Origin: Alistipes sp. CAG:831
GTDB lineage: Bacteria > Bacteroidota > Bacteroidia > Bacteroidales > UBA932
Reading direction: 5' to 3'
Assembly (NCBI GenBank): GCA_000432775.1
Contig: HF990373.1
Span: 1-16,223, forward strand
Length of the DNA stretch: 16,223 nt
Shown here: one piece after another, positions 1 to 7,064 of the stretch
Position numbering within the stretch: the stretch's first letter is position 1
Layout: the number at the start of each line of letters is the position of its first letter
Program-made: the position numbers and the translations under genes
The notes under the pieces: generated by a model
The model's database searches: none
Told to the model about the DNA's origin: nothing
Seen by the model: the letters and a program-made list of their open reading frames with translations, nothing else

Positions 1-269
1 TATTTCTCGTCCTTCTTCTCCTCTTTCTTCTCATCCTTGTGCTCAAGGGTGACAATCAGTTCGTTGTCCTCATTGACACGTATCTTGAAATCGTCCTTGG
101 ACATGCCTGGAGCGGCTATCTCCACCTTGTACTCCTTGTCATTTTCCTTCACGTTGATGGCAGGGGACGAAGTCCTCATCATGCTGCCGAAGTGCCTGAA
201 GTCATCATCGAAAAAGTCATTGAAAAATGCGGGCAGCCAGTTCTGCTGTGTTCTTCTGCTAGGTACCAT
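1..269 (-). CDS. Hsp20 family small heat shock protein (5' part; 3' end off window)
   Basis: Small heat shock proteins are ATP-independent cytosolic chaperones that hold unfolding proteins for refolding by DnaK or ClpB. The visible 89 codons begin MVPSRRTQQNWLPAFFNDFF, the N-terminal style of Bacteroidetes Hsp20 (aromatic, Asp/Phe-rich). The first strands of the alpha-crystallin domain follow: SPAINVKENDKEYKVEIAAP, then GMSKDDFKIRVNEDNELIV, then a Lys/Glu-rich segment. The reading frame runs off the left edge, so the rest of the domain and the stop are not seen. I chose ATG 269 because a GGAGG lies 8 nt upstream. An in-frame ATG at 284 would add five residues (MEDNI). The gene reads away from sufB on the same strand, 570 bp downstream of it. 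Family assignment is firm; the start is less certain. Confidence 0.88.
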   Translation of the reverse strand, partial: MVPSRRTQQNWLPAFFNDFFDDDFRHFGSMMRTSSPAINVKENDKEYKVEIAAPGMSKDDFKIRVNEDNELIVTLEHKDEKKEEKKDEK

Positions 270-375
270 AATGTTATCCTCCATTTTAATTGTTCTGAAT
301 AATGTTTTTTGAACGCTCCGGCCTTCGGATCAGGTTCCGGGTCCGTCTCCGGTTCCCGGCGCCCCGTTCCTCCGG

Positions 376-435
376 CCCTTTCGGGGAGTCTTCCGAAGTC
401 CCTTGCGGGGTCTCCGTTCCGCCCTCCCTTTCGGG
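376..435 (-). other. Three GNRA-tetraloop hairpins in series upstream of hsp20
   Basis: Read on the minus strand, CCC-GAAA-GGG occurs at 435-426, CCC-GCAA-GGG at 409-400 and CCC-GAAA-GGG at 385-376. The hairpins are spaced 24-26 nt apart. All three loops fit GNRA only on the minus strand, the strand of hsp20 and sufB. A CTTCCGAAG palindrome sits between the second and third. The stems are short (3-4 GC pairs). The regular spacing and consistent loop type suggest a structured RNA leader or a repeat, but no known RNA family is recognised. Confidence 0.35.
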
Positions 436-600
436 CGTTCGATAGATGATATCGCAAATTGTGGACCAGGGGGCTTTGGCACGCGGAGGCTTGACGGAAT
501 GTCGCATTTTTCCGCCAAATTGTTGCGAAATCTCTGAAAATCAATAGATTAAGTGACAAATTGGCAGAAAAAGGATGTTTACAACAATGCCGCTTAGAGA

Positions 601-658
601 GCGCACCTTCTTAAGGTGAGGCGGAAATGCGGGAAAATAGCTCACCTTCGGAAGGTGG
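601..658. repeat. 58-bp palindrome-pair repeat, copy 1
   Basis: The block starts GCGCACCTTCTTAAGGTGAG and ends CTCACCTTCGGAAGGTGG, so it holds two CACCTTCnnAAGGTG palindromes about 25 nt apart. It matches copy 2 at 53 of 58 positions by eye, with no gaps. In this copy the first palindrome has TT where the others have G at the centre of one arm, which weakens one base pair. It resembles REP-type intergenic repeats. Confidence 0.75.
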
Positions 659-717
659 AAGAAGGCAGTTGGGAGCGAAATCGCGTGTACAGACGCTACA
701 GAGGGCTTCGGGCGATT

Positions 718-775
718 GCGCACCTTCTGAAGGTGAGGCAGAAATGCGGAAAAACAGCCCACCTTCGGAAGGTGG
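718..775. repeat. 58-bp palindrome-pair repeat, copy 2
   Basis: This is the second copy of the block at 601-658, exactly 117 bp downstream. It contains CACCTTCTGAAGGTG and CACCTTCGGAAGGTG, each with perfect 7-bp arms around one central base. Similarity continues past the block: the next 27 nt after each copy match at 18 positions. The duplicated unit may therefore be the full 117 bp. Confidence 0.75.
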
Positions 776-854
776 GACGAGGCGGCTGGAAACGGAACCG
801 CGGGAAACGGTGCCGTTGCGGTAGATTAGGTGGTGGAGTCGAAGACGAGATGCC

Positions 855-2291
<1,437 letters not shown>

Positions 2292-2345
2292 AATCAATCC
2301 TTGCTTTTTGCAAAAGTCGGACCGCAAAGATGATGATTTTTTCGC

Positions 2346-2353
2346 TATGTTTG
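2346..2353 (+). promoter_or_regulatory. Putative Bacteroidetes -7 box (TATGTTTG) for the small membrane protein gene
   Basis: TATGTTTG fits the TAnnTTTG -7 consensus of Bacteroidetes primary-sigma promoters. It lies 26 nt before ATG 2380 in the 88-bp divergent region shared with sufB. No convincing -33 TTTG is seen at 19-21 nt spacing. A weaker CATCTTTG for sufB is visible on the opposite strand near 2325-2332. Confidence 0.4.
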
Positions 2354-2379
2354 CAGTGTTAACATTAAAATGTCGATAT

Positions 2380-2901
2380 ATGAAGAAAGTTATTGCTGCC
2401 TTATCCGTCCTGATTACGGCATCTCTCATGGCAGCAGCCCAGTATCTACCGCAAGAAGCAACCCTGTATTACAAGGCCGGCAACGTCTACACCACCGATG
2501 GCGACATCAAGCTGACCAAAGCCAACGCCCTGAACTATTTTTCGTCCCTGGACGACTACGAAAACTATTGGTTTAAAGGCAAGAGACTCTTCACTGCCGG
2601 CATTGTGGTCAGTTCTGTCGGAGCAGGTCTGGCTTTGGGAGGCTATCTTTTCGATGTCATCAACACTTCATTTTTCTGGGAAAATGACCCGGAGACTCCT
2701 CAGATGTATGTCCCCATTCTGTCGTTTGCCGGATGGATTTTCGGAGGAGCAATGTTAGTGGCAAGCGTACCTTTATATTGGGTCGGTACGGTAAAGCTGA
2801 AGAAGGCTGCGGCAGCAGGAGGCCCTGAAGGCCTGGCATTTGAGCCGGAGCTGTCCTTCGTCTCTAAGTCCGGCGGTATCGGTCTTGCTGTTAACTTCTG
2901 A
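2380..2901 (+). CDS. Small signal-peptide membrane protein, paralogue of 5696-6223
   Basis: This 173-residue protein has no function I can name. It has a cleavable signal peptide (MKKVIAALSVLITASLMAAA-Q). The segment YYKAGNVYTTDGDIKLTKAN is followed by a Tyr-rich stretch and two hydrophobic glycine-rich helices at about residues 67-90 and 108-132. It ends GGIGLAVNF. The plan of signal peptide, short soluble part, two helices, a basic loop (KLKKA) and a C-terminal GxGLxxxF recurs in small Bacteroidetes envelope proteins of unknown role. ATG 2380 gives a good signal peptide, so the longer open frame upstream (which would start inside sufB) is not used. It is divergent from sufB and only 60 bp before the ThiL-like gene, so the two could be co-transcribed. 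Confidence 0.82.
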   Translation: MKKVIAALSVLITASLMAAAQYLPQEATLYYKAGNVYTTDGDIKLTKANALNYFSSLDDYENYWFKGKRLFTAGIVVSSVGAGLALGGYLFDVINTSFFWENDPETPQMYVPILSFAGWIFGGAMLVASVPLYWVGTVKLKKAAAAGGPEGLAFEPELSFVSKSGGIGLAVNF

Positions 2902-2961
2902 TCCGGTCAGGACCCTGCAGCCAAATTTTTGCTAACTTAGCAGACTGACAAATTCTTGAAA

Positions 2962-3966
2962 ATGGCAACGGAAATATCATCAATCGGCAAGCAGGCCCTG
3001 ATGTCGCGGCTCTTCGAGGGCAGCGGCTTCGTGAATGGGCGGGGCTGCGCGTTCTCCGGGGACGGGGACTTCGGCACGGTACACAAGGTGTTCATGGAAA
3101 AGGTGGATTTCGACTTGACGTACAATCCGCTGCGGCATCTCGGGCACAAGCTGGCCCTGAATGTCATCGGGGAGCTGTATGCGGGCATGTATTCTCCTGT
3201 GGGTATGGATGTGGTAGTGGCCCTGTCCAACCGATTCTCGGCCGAGGATGTGCAGGATCTGTGGGAGGGAGTCACCGCAGCGGCGAAGGAGCATGGTGTG
3301 AGGCATCTCTCCCTCGACCTGGTACCGTCCGCGTCGGGCATGGTGGTGAGCATCGCGGCATACGGCTCTGCCGGGAAGGAAGTGGCGCAGAAACGTAAAA
3401 AAGCTCAGTCAAAGGACCTTCTGGTCCTCAGCGGCGACCTCGGAGCGGCCTATATGGGGCTGCACGTGTTAGAGAGGGAAAAAGCTGCATTTGAGGGCAC
3501 TCCCGGCGGAGCTGCACCCAAGCAGCCGGATCTTACGCAGTACAAATACATTGTAGGCGAATACCTCAGCCCTTACATCAAGCCGGGTATTCCGGGACGT
3601 TTCTCCGAGGCGGGAATTATCCCGTGCGGAGGATATTTCGTCAGCAGGGGCCTCGGGGAAGCGGCCAAGCGCATTGCCGCTGATACGGGCCTCGGAGTCA
3701 AGATCTACGTAGGGAAGATTCCGATTGCCTCCAAGACATTCGAGATGGCGCAGGAACTGAACCTTGATCCCATTACTGCCGCCGTCAACGGTGGGGATGA
3801 CTACCGTCTTCTGTATATTGTCCCCCTCGAGTTCCACGAAACGCTCCGCCATGACTTCCAGGACTGGGACATCATCGGCCACCTCGCCCGTCCCGAAGTC
3901 GGAGAGGTCCTCGTCACCCCCGAAGGGGCGGAGATAGGCATCCATGCCCAGGGCTACGAACAATAA
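2962..3966 (+). CDS. ThiL/PurM-fold (AIR synthase-related) protein with degraded active site
   Basis: The 334-residue product matches thiamine-monophosphate kinase (ThiL) of Bacteroidales over its whole length. Matching features include FDLTYNPLRHLGHK (residues 50-63), LVLSGDLGAAYMGL (about 154-167) and NGGDDYRLL (276-284), which corresponds to NGGEDYELL. Key metal and ATP ligands of ThiL are changed. The N-terminal GDDAAV site reads GDGDFG (33-38), SDIYAMN reads IGELYAGM (69-76), GGDTT reads SLDLV (117-121) and DISDGL reads YFVSRGL (225-231). ThiL phosphorylates thiamine monophosphate to the diphosphate using ATP. With these aspartates gone, normal kinase activity is doubtful. The open frame begins at TTG 2956; ATG 2962 is preferred. 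The name 'thiamine-phosphate kinase' should not be transferred without a test. Confidence 0.85.
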   Translation: MATEISSIGKQALMSRLFEGSGFVNGRGCAFSGDGDFGTVHKVFMEKVDFDLTYNPLRHLGHKLALNVIGELYAGMYSPVGMDVVVALSNRFSAEDVQDLWEGVTAAAKEHGVRHLSLDLVPSASGMVVSIAAYGSAGKEVAQKRKKAQSKDLLVLSGDLGAAYMGLHVLEREKAAFEGTPGGAAPKQPDLTQYKYIVGEYLSPYIKPGIPGRFSEAGIIPCGGYFVSRGLGEAAKRIAADTGLGVKIYVGKIPIASKTFEMAQELNLDPITAAVNGGDDYRLLYIVPLEFHETLRHDFQDWDIIGHLARPEVGEVLVTPEGAEIGIHAQGYEQ

Positions 3967-3968
3967 TT

Positions 3969-3991
3969 TTACTGAAATACAATGAAAAAGC
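3969..3991 (+). repeat. 23-nt direct repeat, left copy (flanks KilA-N fragment)
   Basis: The sequence runs TTACTGAAATACAATG and continues AAAAAGC. It is identical over 23 nt to 4226-4248, 257 bp further on. It spans the untranslated leader and first codons (ATG AAA AAG) of the KilA-N fragment. The right copy spans the same part of the fucosidase gene. Identity of the untranslated part makes this more than chance similarity of signal-peptide starts. Confidence 0.9.
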
Positions 3992-4209
3992 CGATTCTCC
4001 ATATAGACAATGCAGAAATCAGCCTCCTTCCGTTGGGTCAGGAGGATTATATTTCATTAACGGATATGGCTCACAGCCAAATGCAGGAGCATATCATATT
4101 CCGATGGATGAGCCTTAAAAGCACAATTGAATACATTGGCGAATGGGAAGCATTGTATAATCCGGATTTTAATTATACCGAATTCGGTACAATTAGAAAT
4201 AAACAATAG
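3982..4209 (+). pseudogene. Truncated KilA-N domain protein (75 codons)
   Basis: The product begins MKKPILHIDNAEISLLPLG and continues with EDYISLTDMA, then FRWMSLKSTIEYIGEWE, then LYNPDFNYTEFGTI. This is the N-terminal part of the KilA-N DNA-binding domain found in phage-related and RhuM-type proteins, usually near 250-300 residues. The frame stops at codon 76 (TAG 4207-4209). The central and C-terminal parts are missing, and I see no continuation in another frame before the fucosidase start at 4239. The segment is visibly more AT-rich than either neighbour. It lies inside a pair of perfect 23-nt direct repeats that also provide its start codon. It is most likely a degraded insertion from a mobile element; a short functional DNA-binding peptide cannot be excluded. 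Confidence 0.7.
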
Positions 4210-4225
4210 GAACTTATTGAAATAG

Positions 4226-4248
4226 TTACTGAAATACAATGAAAAAGC
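4226..4248 (+). repeat. 23-nt direct repeat, right copy (fucosidase leader and start)
   Basis: This exact copy of 3969-3991 covers the 13 nt before the fucosidase ATG and its first codons (M-K-K). A partial, imperfect copy of its first 12 nt (TTATTGAAATAG) lies immediately upstream at 4214-4225. Removing one repeat plus the intervening 234 nt would restore a ThiL-like gene followed directly by the fucosidase gene. Confidence 0.9.
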
Positions 4249-5585
4249 ATCTACTGTCCATTGCGGTCCTGTCCCTGCTGGCAGTTGCCGCAGCCTCTTC
4301 TGCCTCGGCGCAGGAGAACTATCAGCCTTCGCCCGAGATTGTGGCGGCGCAGGAGCAGTTCCGGGAGAACCGGTTCGGAATATTCATTCACTGGGGTATT
4401 TACTCCATGTACGGTCAGGGCGAGTGGGCTCTGAACTACAACGGTCTGACTCAAGAGGAGTACAGCAAGATGGCCGGGGGCTTCTATCCTGCGGACTTCG
4501 ATGCGGCTGAGTGGGTGAGTGCCGTCAAGGCCGCCGGAGCCAAGTACATCTGCATCACGACCCGGCATCATGACGGATTCTCGATGTTCGACAGCAAGTG
4601 TACGGACTACGACATCATGGACGCCACCCCCTTCAAGCGCGACATCATCGCCGAGCTGGCCGCCGAATGCGAGCGTCAGGACATGCCCCTGCATTTCTAT
4701 TACTCGCTGATCGACTGGGGCCGCACCGATGCACCCCGCGGACGTACCGGTCAGGGTACGGGCCGTCCCGAGGCCACCGACCCCGACACCTATTTCGATT
4801 TCATGAAGTGCCAGCTGACCGAGCTGCTGACCCGCTACGGCAAGGTGGGCTGCATCTGGTTTGACGGCAACTGGGACCATGAGGAGTGGGAGCAGCCCTA
4901 CGACTACCGTTACGATGAGCTGTACCCGCTGATTCATGAGCTCCAGCCCGGGTGCCTGATCGGCAACAACCACCACATCACTCCCTATCCCGGTGAGGAC
5001 ATCCAGATCTTCGAGCGCGATATCCCCGGCGAGAATACAGCCGGATGGCACAGCGGCGGAGTCAGCACGACCCTCCCTCTCGAGACCTGCCAGACCATGA
5101 ACGGCTCCTGGGGCTACCGGATGACCGACCAGAACTACAAGAGCACGGATGAGCTTATCCGCTATTTAGTCTCAACAGCCGGACGTGACGCCAACCTGCT
5201 GCTCAACGTGGGACCTCAGCCGAACGGCAACATCCCCGCAGCGGCTCTCGAGCGTCTGGCCGCGATGGGCGAGTGGCTTGCTGTCAACGGCGAGACCATC
5301 TACGGCACCCGCAGCATCCTCGTGAAACCCCAGCCCTGGGGCGTGACCACCCACAAGGATGACCGGATGTGGCTCCACGTCTTCCCCGCCGACGCCTTCA
5401 AGGCCGCAGCTGACGGTCAGATCTACGTGCCCTACAAGGACGGCCGGAAAGTCGCCTCAGTCACACCTTACGGCTCGGATGTGAAGCTCGCCTTCAAACA
5501 GTACAAGGAAGGCCTTTTCGTCACCCTGCCCGAGGACATGCCCGCCGATGTGCCCGATTATGTTGTCGAGGTGACGTTCAAGTAG
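4239..5585 (+). CDS. GH29 alpha-L-fucosidase, periplasmic
   Basis: GH29 enzymes release alpha-linked L-fucose from host or plant glycans by a retaining mechanism. The 448-residue product carries an SPI signal peptide ending near residue 25 (SSASAQ). Family motifs are FGIFIHWGIYSMYGQGEW (46-63), KYICITTRHHDGFSMFDS (102-119) and CIWFDGNWDHEEW (205-217). Asp209 of WFDG is the expected catalytic nucleophile. Further motifs are QTMNGSWGY (285-293) and DANLLLNVGPQPNG. It is catalytic domain plus a short C-terminal sheet, without a carbohydrate-binding module. The acid/base residue cannot be assigned by eye, nor can GH29-A versus GH29-B specificity. No SusC/SusD pair is nearby, so it is not in an evident polysaccharide utilisation locus. 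ATG 4239 gives the signal peptide; the KilA-N fragment ends 29 nt upstream. Confidence 0.95.
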   Translation: MKKHLLSIAVLSLLAVAAASSASAQENYQPSPEIVAAQEQFRENRFGIFIHWGIYSMYGQGEWALNYNGLTQEEYSKMAGGFYPADFDAAEWVSAVKAAGAKYICITTRHHDGFSMFDSKCTDYDIMDATPFKRDIIAELAAECERQDMPLHFYYSLIDWGRTDAPRGRTGQGTGRPEATDPDTYFDFMKCQLTELLTRYGKVGCIWFDGNWDHEEWEQPYDYRYDELYPLIHELQPGCLIGNNHHITPYPGEDIQIFERDIPGENTAGWHSGGVSTTLPLETCQTMNGSWGYRMTDQNYKSTDELIRYLVSTAGRDANLLLNVGPQPNGNIPAAALERLAAMGEWLAVNGETIYGTRSILVKPQPWGVTTHKDDRMWLHVFPADAFKAAADGQIYVPYKDGRKVASVTPYGSDVKLAFKQYKEGLFVTLPEDMPADVPDYVVEVTFK

Positions 5586-5630
5586 CCGCCCCGGCTGTCA
5601 GTCGCGGTGTTGCGGAGTACCCGCCAATAG

Positions 5631-5672
5631 TGCGCTCCCGAAAGCTCATTGCGAGGTGGCTTCGGGAGCGCA
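5631..5672. terminator. 12-bp perfect inverted repeat between convergent genes (possible bidirectional terminator)
   Basis: TGCGCTCCCGAA at 5631-5642 pairs perfectly with TTCGGGAGCGCA at 5661-5672 around an 18-nt loop. It lies 45 nt past the fucosidase stop and 23 nt past the stop of the convergent gene, the expected place for a shared terminator. No clear T-run follows on either strand, so it may end or stabilise transcripts in another way. Confidence 0.5.
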
Positions 5673-5695
5673 TCGGCGCAGTATGCCAAACTGAC

Positions 5696-6223
5696 TCAAA
5701 AGTTCAGCGCGAGCCCTATCCCGCCTGACTGGGTCACGAAGGACAGTTCAGGCATGTATGCCAAGGAGCCTGTGCCTCCAGCGTGGGCAGCCTTCTTCAG
5801 CCTGACCGTGCCGACCCAATACAGCGGAACACTCACTAAAATCAGCGTACCTCCTACTGCGGCGCCCATCCATGCCAGGACGGGGAGGTGCATCTCCGGA
5901 AACTCAGGATCGGCGGAGATGCCGTTCTGGATTATGGCCTCTCCAATGAGGCTTCCCAGCACGATGCCCGCTCCGACCGAGCTCGTCACGATACCGGCGG
6001 TGAACAGCCTCTTGCCGCCGAGCCAGTATCGCTCGTAGTCGTCGACGGAACTGAAATAGTTGAGGGCGTTGGCCTTTGTCAGCTTCACGCCGCCGTCTGC
6101 GGTATAGACATTGCCCGCCCTGTAGTACAGCGCTCCTCCTTCGCGGGCGTACTGCGCGTCAGCGGAATAAAGGGATAAGGCCGTCAGGACGGCGATGAGT
6201 AAGGTTGCTTTAAGTGTCTTCAT
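5696..6223 (-). CDS. Small signal-peptide membrane protein, paralogue of 2380-2901
   Basis: The 175-residue product starts at ATG 6223 (MKTLKATLLIAVLTALSLYS, then ADAQ), which gives a typical SPI signal peptide; the open frame upstream of it is not used. It shares with 2380-2901 the blocks KLTKANALNYFSS, GKRLFTAGIV, SVGAG, SVPLYWVGTV, PELSFV and SGGIGLA.NF. Identity is near 80% in the first 60 mature residues by eye and lower in the loop between the two hydrophobic segments. Function is unknown. It has its own -7 box at 6245-6252 and probably stands alone, convergent with the fucosidase. The codons here look more GC-rich than those of the paralogue. Confidence 0.82.
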   Translation of the reverse strand: MKTLKATLLIAVLTALSLYSADAQYAREGGALYYRAGNVYTADGGVKLTKANALNYFSSVDDYERYWLGGKRLFTAGIVTSSVGAGIVLGSLIGEAIIQNGISADPEFPEMHLPVLAWMGAAVGGTLILVSVPLYWVGTVRLKKAAHAGGTGSLAYMPELSFVTQSGGIGLALNF

Positions 6224-6244
6224 ATAAAAGAATTTAAGATGTAG

Positions 6245-6252
6245 CAAATATA
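6245..6252 (-). promoter_or_regulatory. Putative -7 box (TATATTTG) for the 5696-6223 gene
   Basis: On the minus strand TATATTTG is a perfect TAnnTTTG match. It ends 21 nt before ATG 6223. A TTTG occurs 12 nt upstream, too close for the usual 19-21 nt spacer, so the -33 element is unclear. An ACCAAA-CCGA-TTTGGT inverted repeat at 6263-6278, overlapping the stop of the preceding short gene, could end the upstream transcript. Confidence 0.5.
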
Positions 6253-6260
6253 ATTCTTTT

Positions 6261-6515
6261 TCACCAAACCGATTTGGTTGCGATTCCTCCGTAGACAGTC
6301 AGGTTTGCAGGGTCATAAGTAGGTATTCCAGACTTAGTGCCATCATAGAGTTCTGCAATGAGGCAGTCCAGATTATCCAGTGCCTCCTCCGGCGTGATGG
6401 AGCGTGATACTGCGTCAAGTGGTTCCTGTTCGAGGACAGCTCTCTCCTCAAGTGCGGTGCACGATGCAGCCGCCATGGCTGCCAGTGCTGCCATGTAAAT
6501 GATTGTTTTTTTCAT
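6261..6515 (-). CDS. Short lipoprotein, possibly the truncated N-terminus of a larger secreted protein
   Basis: The 84-residue product has an SPII signal (MKKTIIYMAALAAMAAASC, lipid-modified Cys19). A short acidic linker follows, then a helix-prone segment (ITPEEALDNLDCLIAELYDG), and the frame ends at TATKSVW-like residues. The pattern of lipobox, then 'EEAL..L' helix, then Gly/Ser-rich 'TKS' stretch resembles the start of Bacteroidetes secreted proteins with propeptides, including C10 (streptopain-like) peptidases. In those a catalytic domain would follow; here a TGA stop comes first and no downstream continuation exists before the next gene. That link is inference at low confidence. It lies 31 bp after the DUF3244-like gene and is probably in the same transcript. 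Confidence 0.55.
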   Translation of the reverse strand: MKKTIIYMAALAAMAAASCTALEERAVLEQEPLDAVSRSITPEEALDNLDCLIAELYDGTKSGIPTYDPANLTVYGGIATKSVW

Positions 6516-6546
6516 TTTTAATTAATTTAAGGTGTTTTGGGTTAAT

Positions 6547-6924
6547 TTATTTTATTATTGAAAAAGTACCATAAGCATACGCAACAGGAGATTCTATGAT
6601 TAGAAAATAGTTGCCTTTAAGAGTTGGCCCATCAAGTTGTACGGACGATGGTTCTTCACTGAAATAATGCGAAGTATAATTTATGGTATTGCCAAATGTA
6701 TCGATAATATATATCTGAGCAGTTTTTAAACCATAACATTCGATAGTAATGCATGATTCTAGGCAGGAATGGTATGCGAATATGCTATATATGCATGTAC
6801 GATCTTCAGCTGTTACGGTTTGTTTGTCAATGGTTAAATCAATACACTCAGTGTCTTCTGTCGCATATAGGTTGAACATTGTTGTCGAGATGACCAAAGT
6901 GAGTAGAAAGAGTTTTTTTAACAT
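6547..6924 (-). CDS. Small secreted beta-rich protein, DUF3244-like
   Basis: The 125-residue product has an SPI signal peptide (MLKKLFLLTLVISTTMFNLY, cleavage near ATA). A mature domain of about 100 residues follows, dominated by beta-strand sequence. The pattern IYIIDTFGNTINYTSHYF, then GNYFLIIESPVAYAYGTFSI, is like the Bacteroidetes DUF3244 family. In that family a short Ig-like fold ends in 'G.Y.L.I......Y.G.F.I'. Such proteins often neighbour C10 peptidases or TPR/LuxR membrane regulators, and here a TPR regulator is directly upstream. Four cysteines (two in a CLESC motif) could form disulfides in the periplasm. Codon use is AT-rich compared with the flanks. Family call is tentative. Confidence 0.65.
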   Translation of the reverse strand: MLKKLFLLTLVISTTMFNLYATEDTECIDLTIDKQTVTAEDRTCIYSIFAYHSCLESCITIECYGLKTAQIYIIDTFGNTINYTSHYFSEEPSSVQLDGPTLKGNYFLIIESPVAYAYGTFSIIK

Positions 6925-6946
6925 GATATTTTAGTATTAAACGCAA

Positions 6947-6977
6947 CAAAATTAACACTAAAATACTTTGGCTCAAA
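6947..6977 (-). promoter_or_regulatory. Complete Bacteroidetes promoter (TTTG-N19-TAATTTTG) for the DUF3244-like gene
   Basis: Minus strand: -33 TTTG at 6977-6974, a 19-nt spacer, and -7 TAATTTTG at 6954-6947. Both boxes match the Bacteroidetes primary-sigma consensus (TTTG, 19-21 nt, TAnnTTTG) exactly. The -7 box ends 22 nt before ATG 6924. The gene and probably the short lipoprotein after it are therefore transcribed separately from the TPR regulator. Confidence 0.75.
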
Positions 6978-7064
6978 GCATTAAAGTTTAACAATCACTT
7001 TTGGAATTTGTTTGTGAAACAATATGTTACAGAATTGAAATTTTGAAAAAATCTGATTGTTGTT

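Larger units (their letters stand above)
285..854. other. 570-bp non-coding gap between sufB and hsp20, rich in hairpins and repeats
   Basis: No convincing gene is present here. The short open frames are proline/arginine-rich or repetitive (PSEG-type peptides) and come from the repeats themselves. The stretch holds three distinct parts. Positions 601-775 carry a duplicated block with four palindromes. Positions 376-435 are very GC-rich with three regularly spaced hairpins. Positions 285-320 form an AT-rich approach to hsp20. A weak AACGG/CCGTT inverted repeat lies at 806-817, about 40 nt past the sufB stop. On the minus strand the gap is both the sufB 3' region and the hsp20 5' region. Confidence 0.7.

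Noticed and set aside
601..775. CRISPR array
   Set aside because: Only two repeat blocks, the repeat is 58 bp and internally palindromic, and no cas gene is near.
2292..2429. N-terminal extension of SufB
   Set aside because: The extra 46 residues do not resemble SufB, begin at a non-ATG codon and would overlap the divergent promoter region.
4057..4239. 60-codon minus-strand open frame opposite the KilA-N fragment
   Set aside because: Antisense shadow in AT-rich DNA; no signal or family resemblance.
4239..5585. Part of a polysaccharide utilisation locus
   Set aside because: No SusC/SusD pair, glycan regulator or further glycosidase is present in the window.
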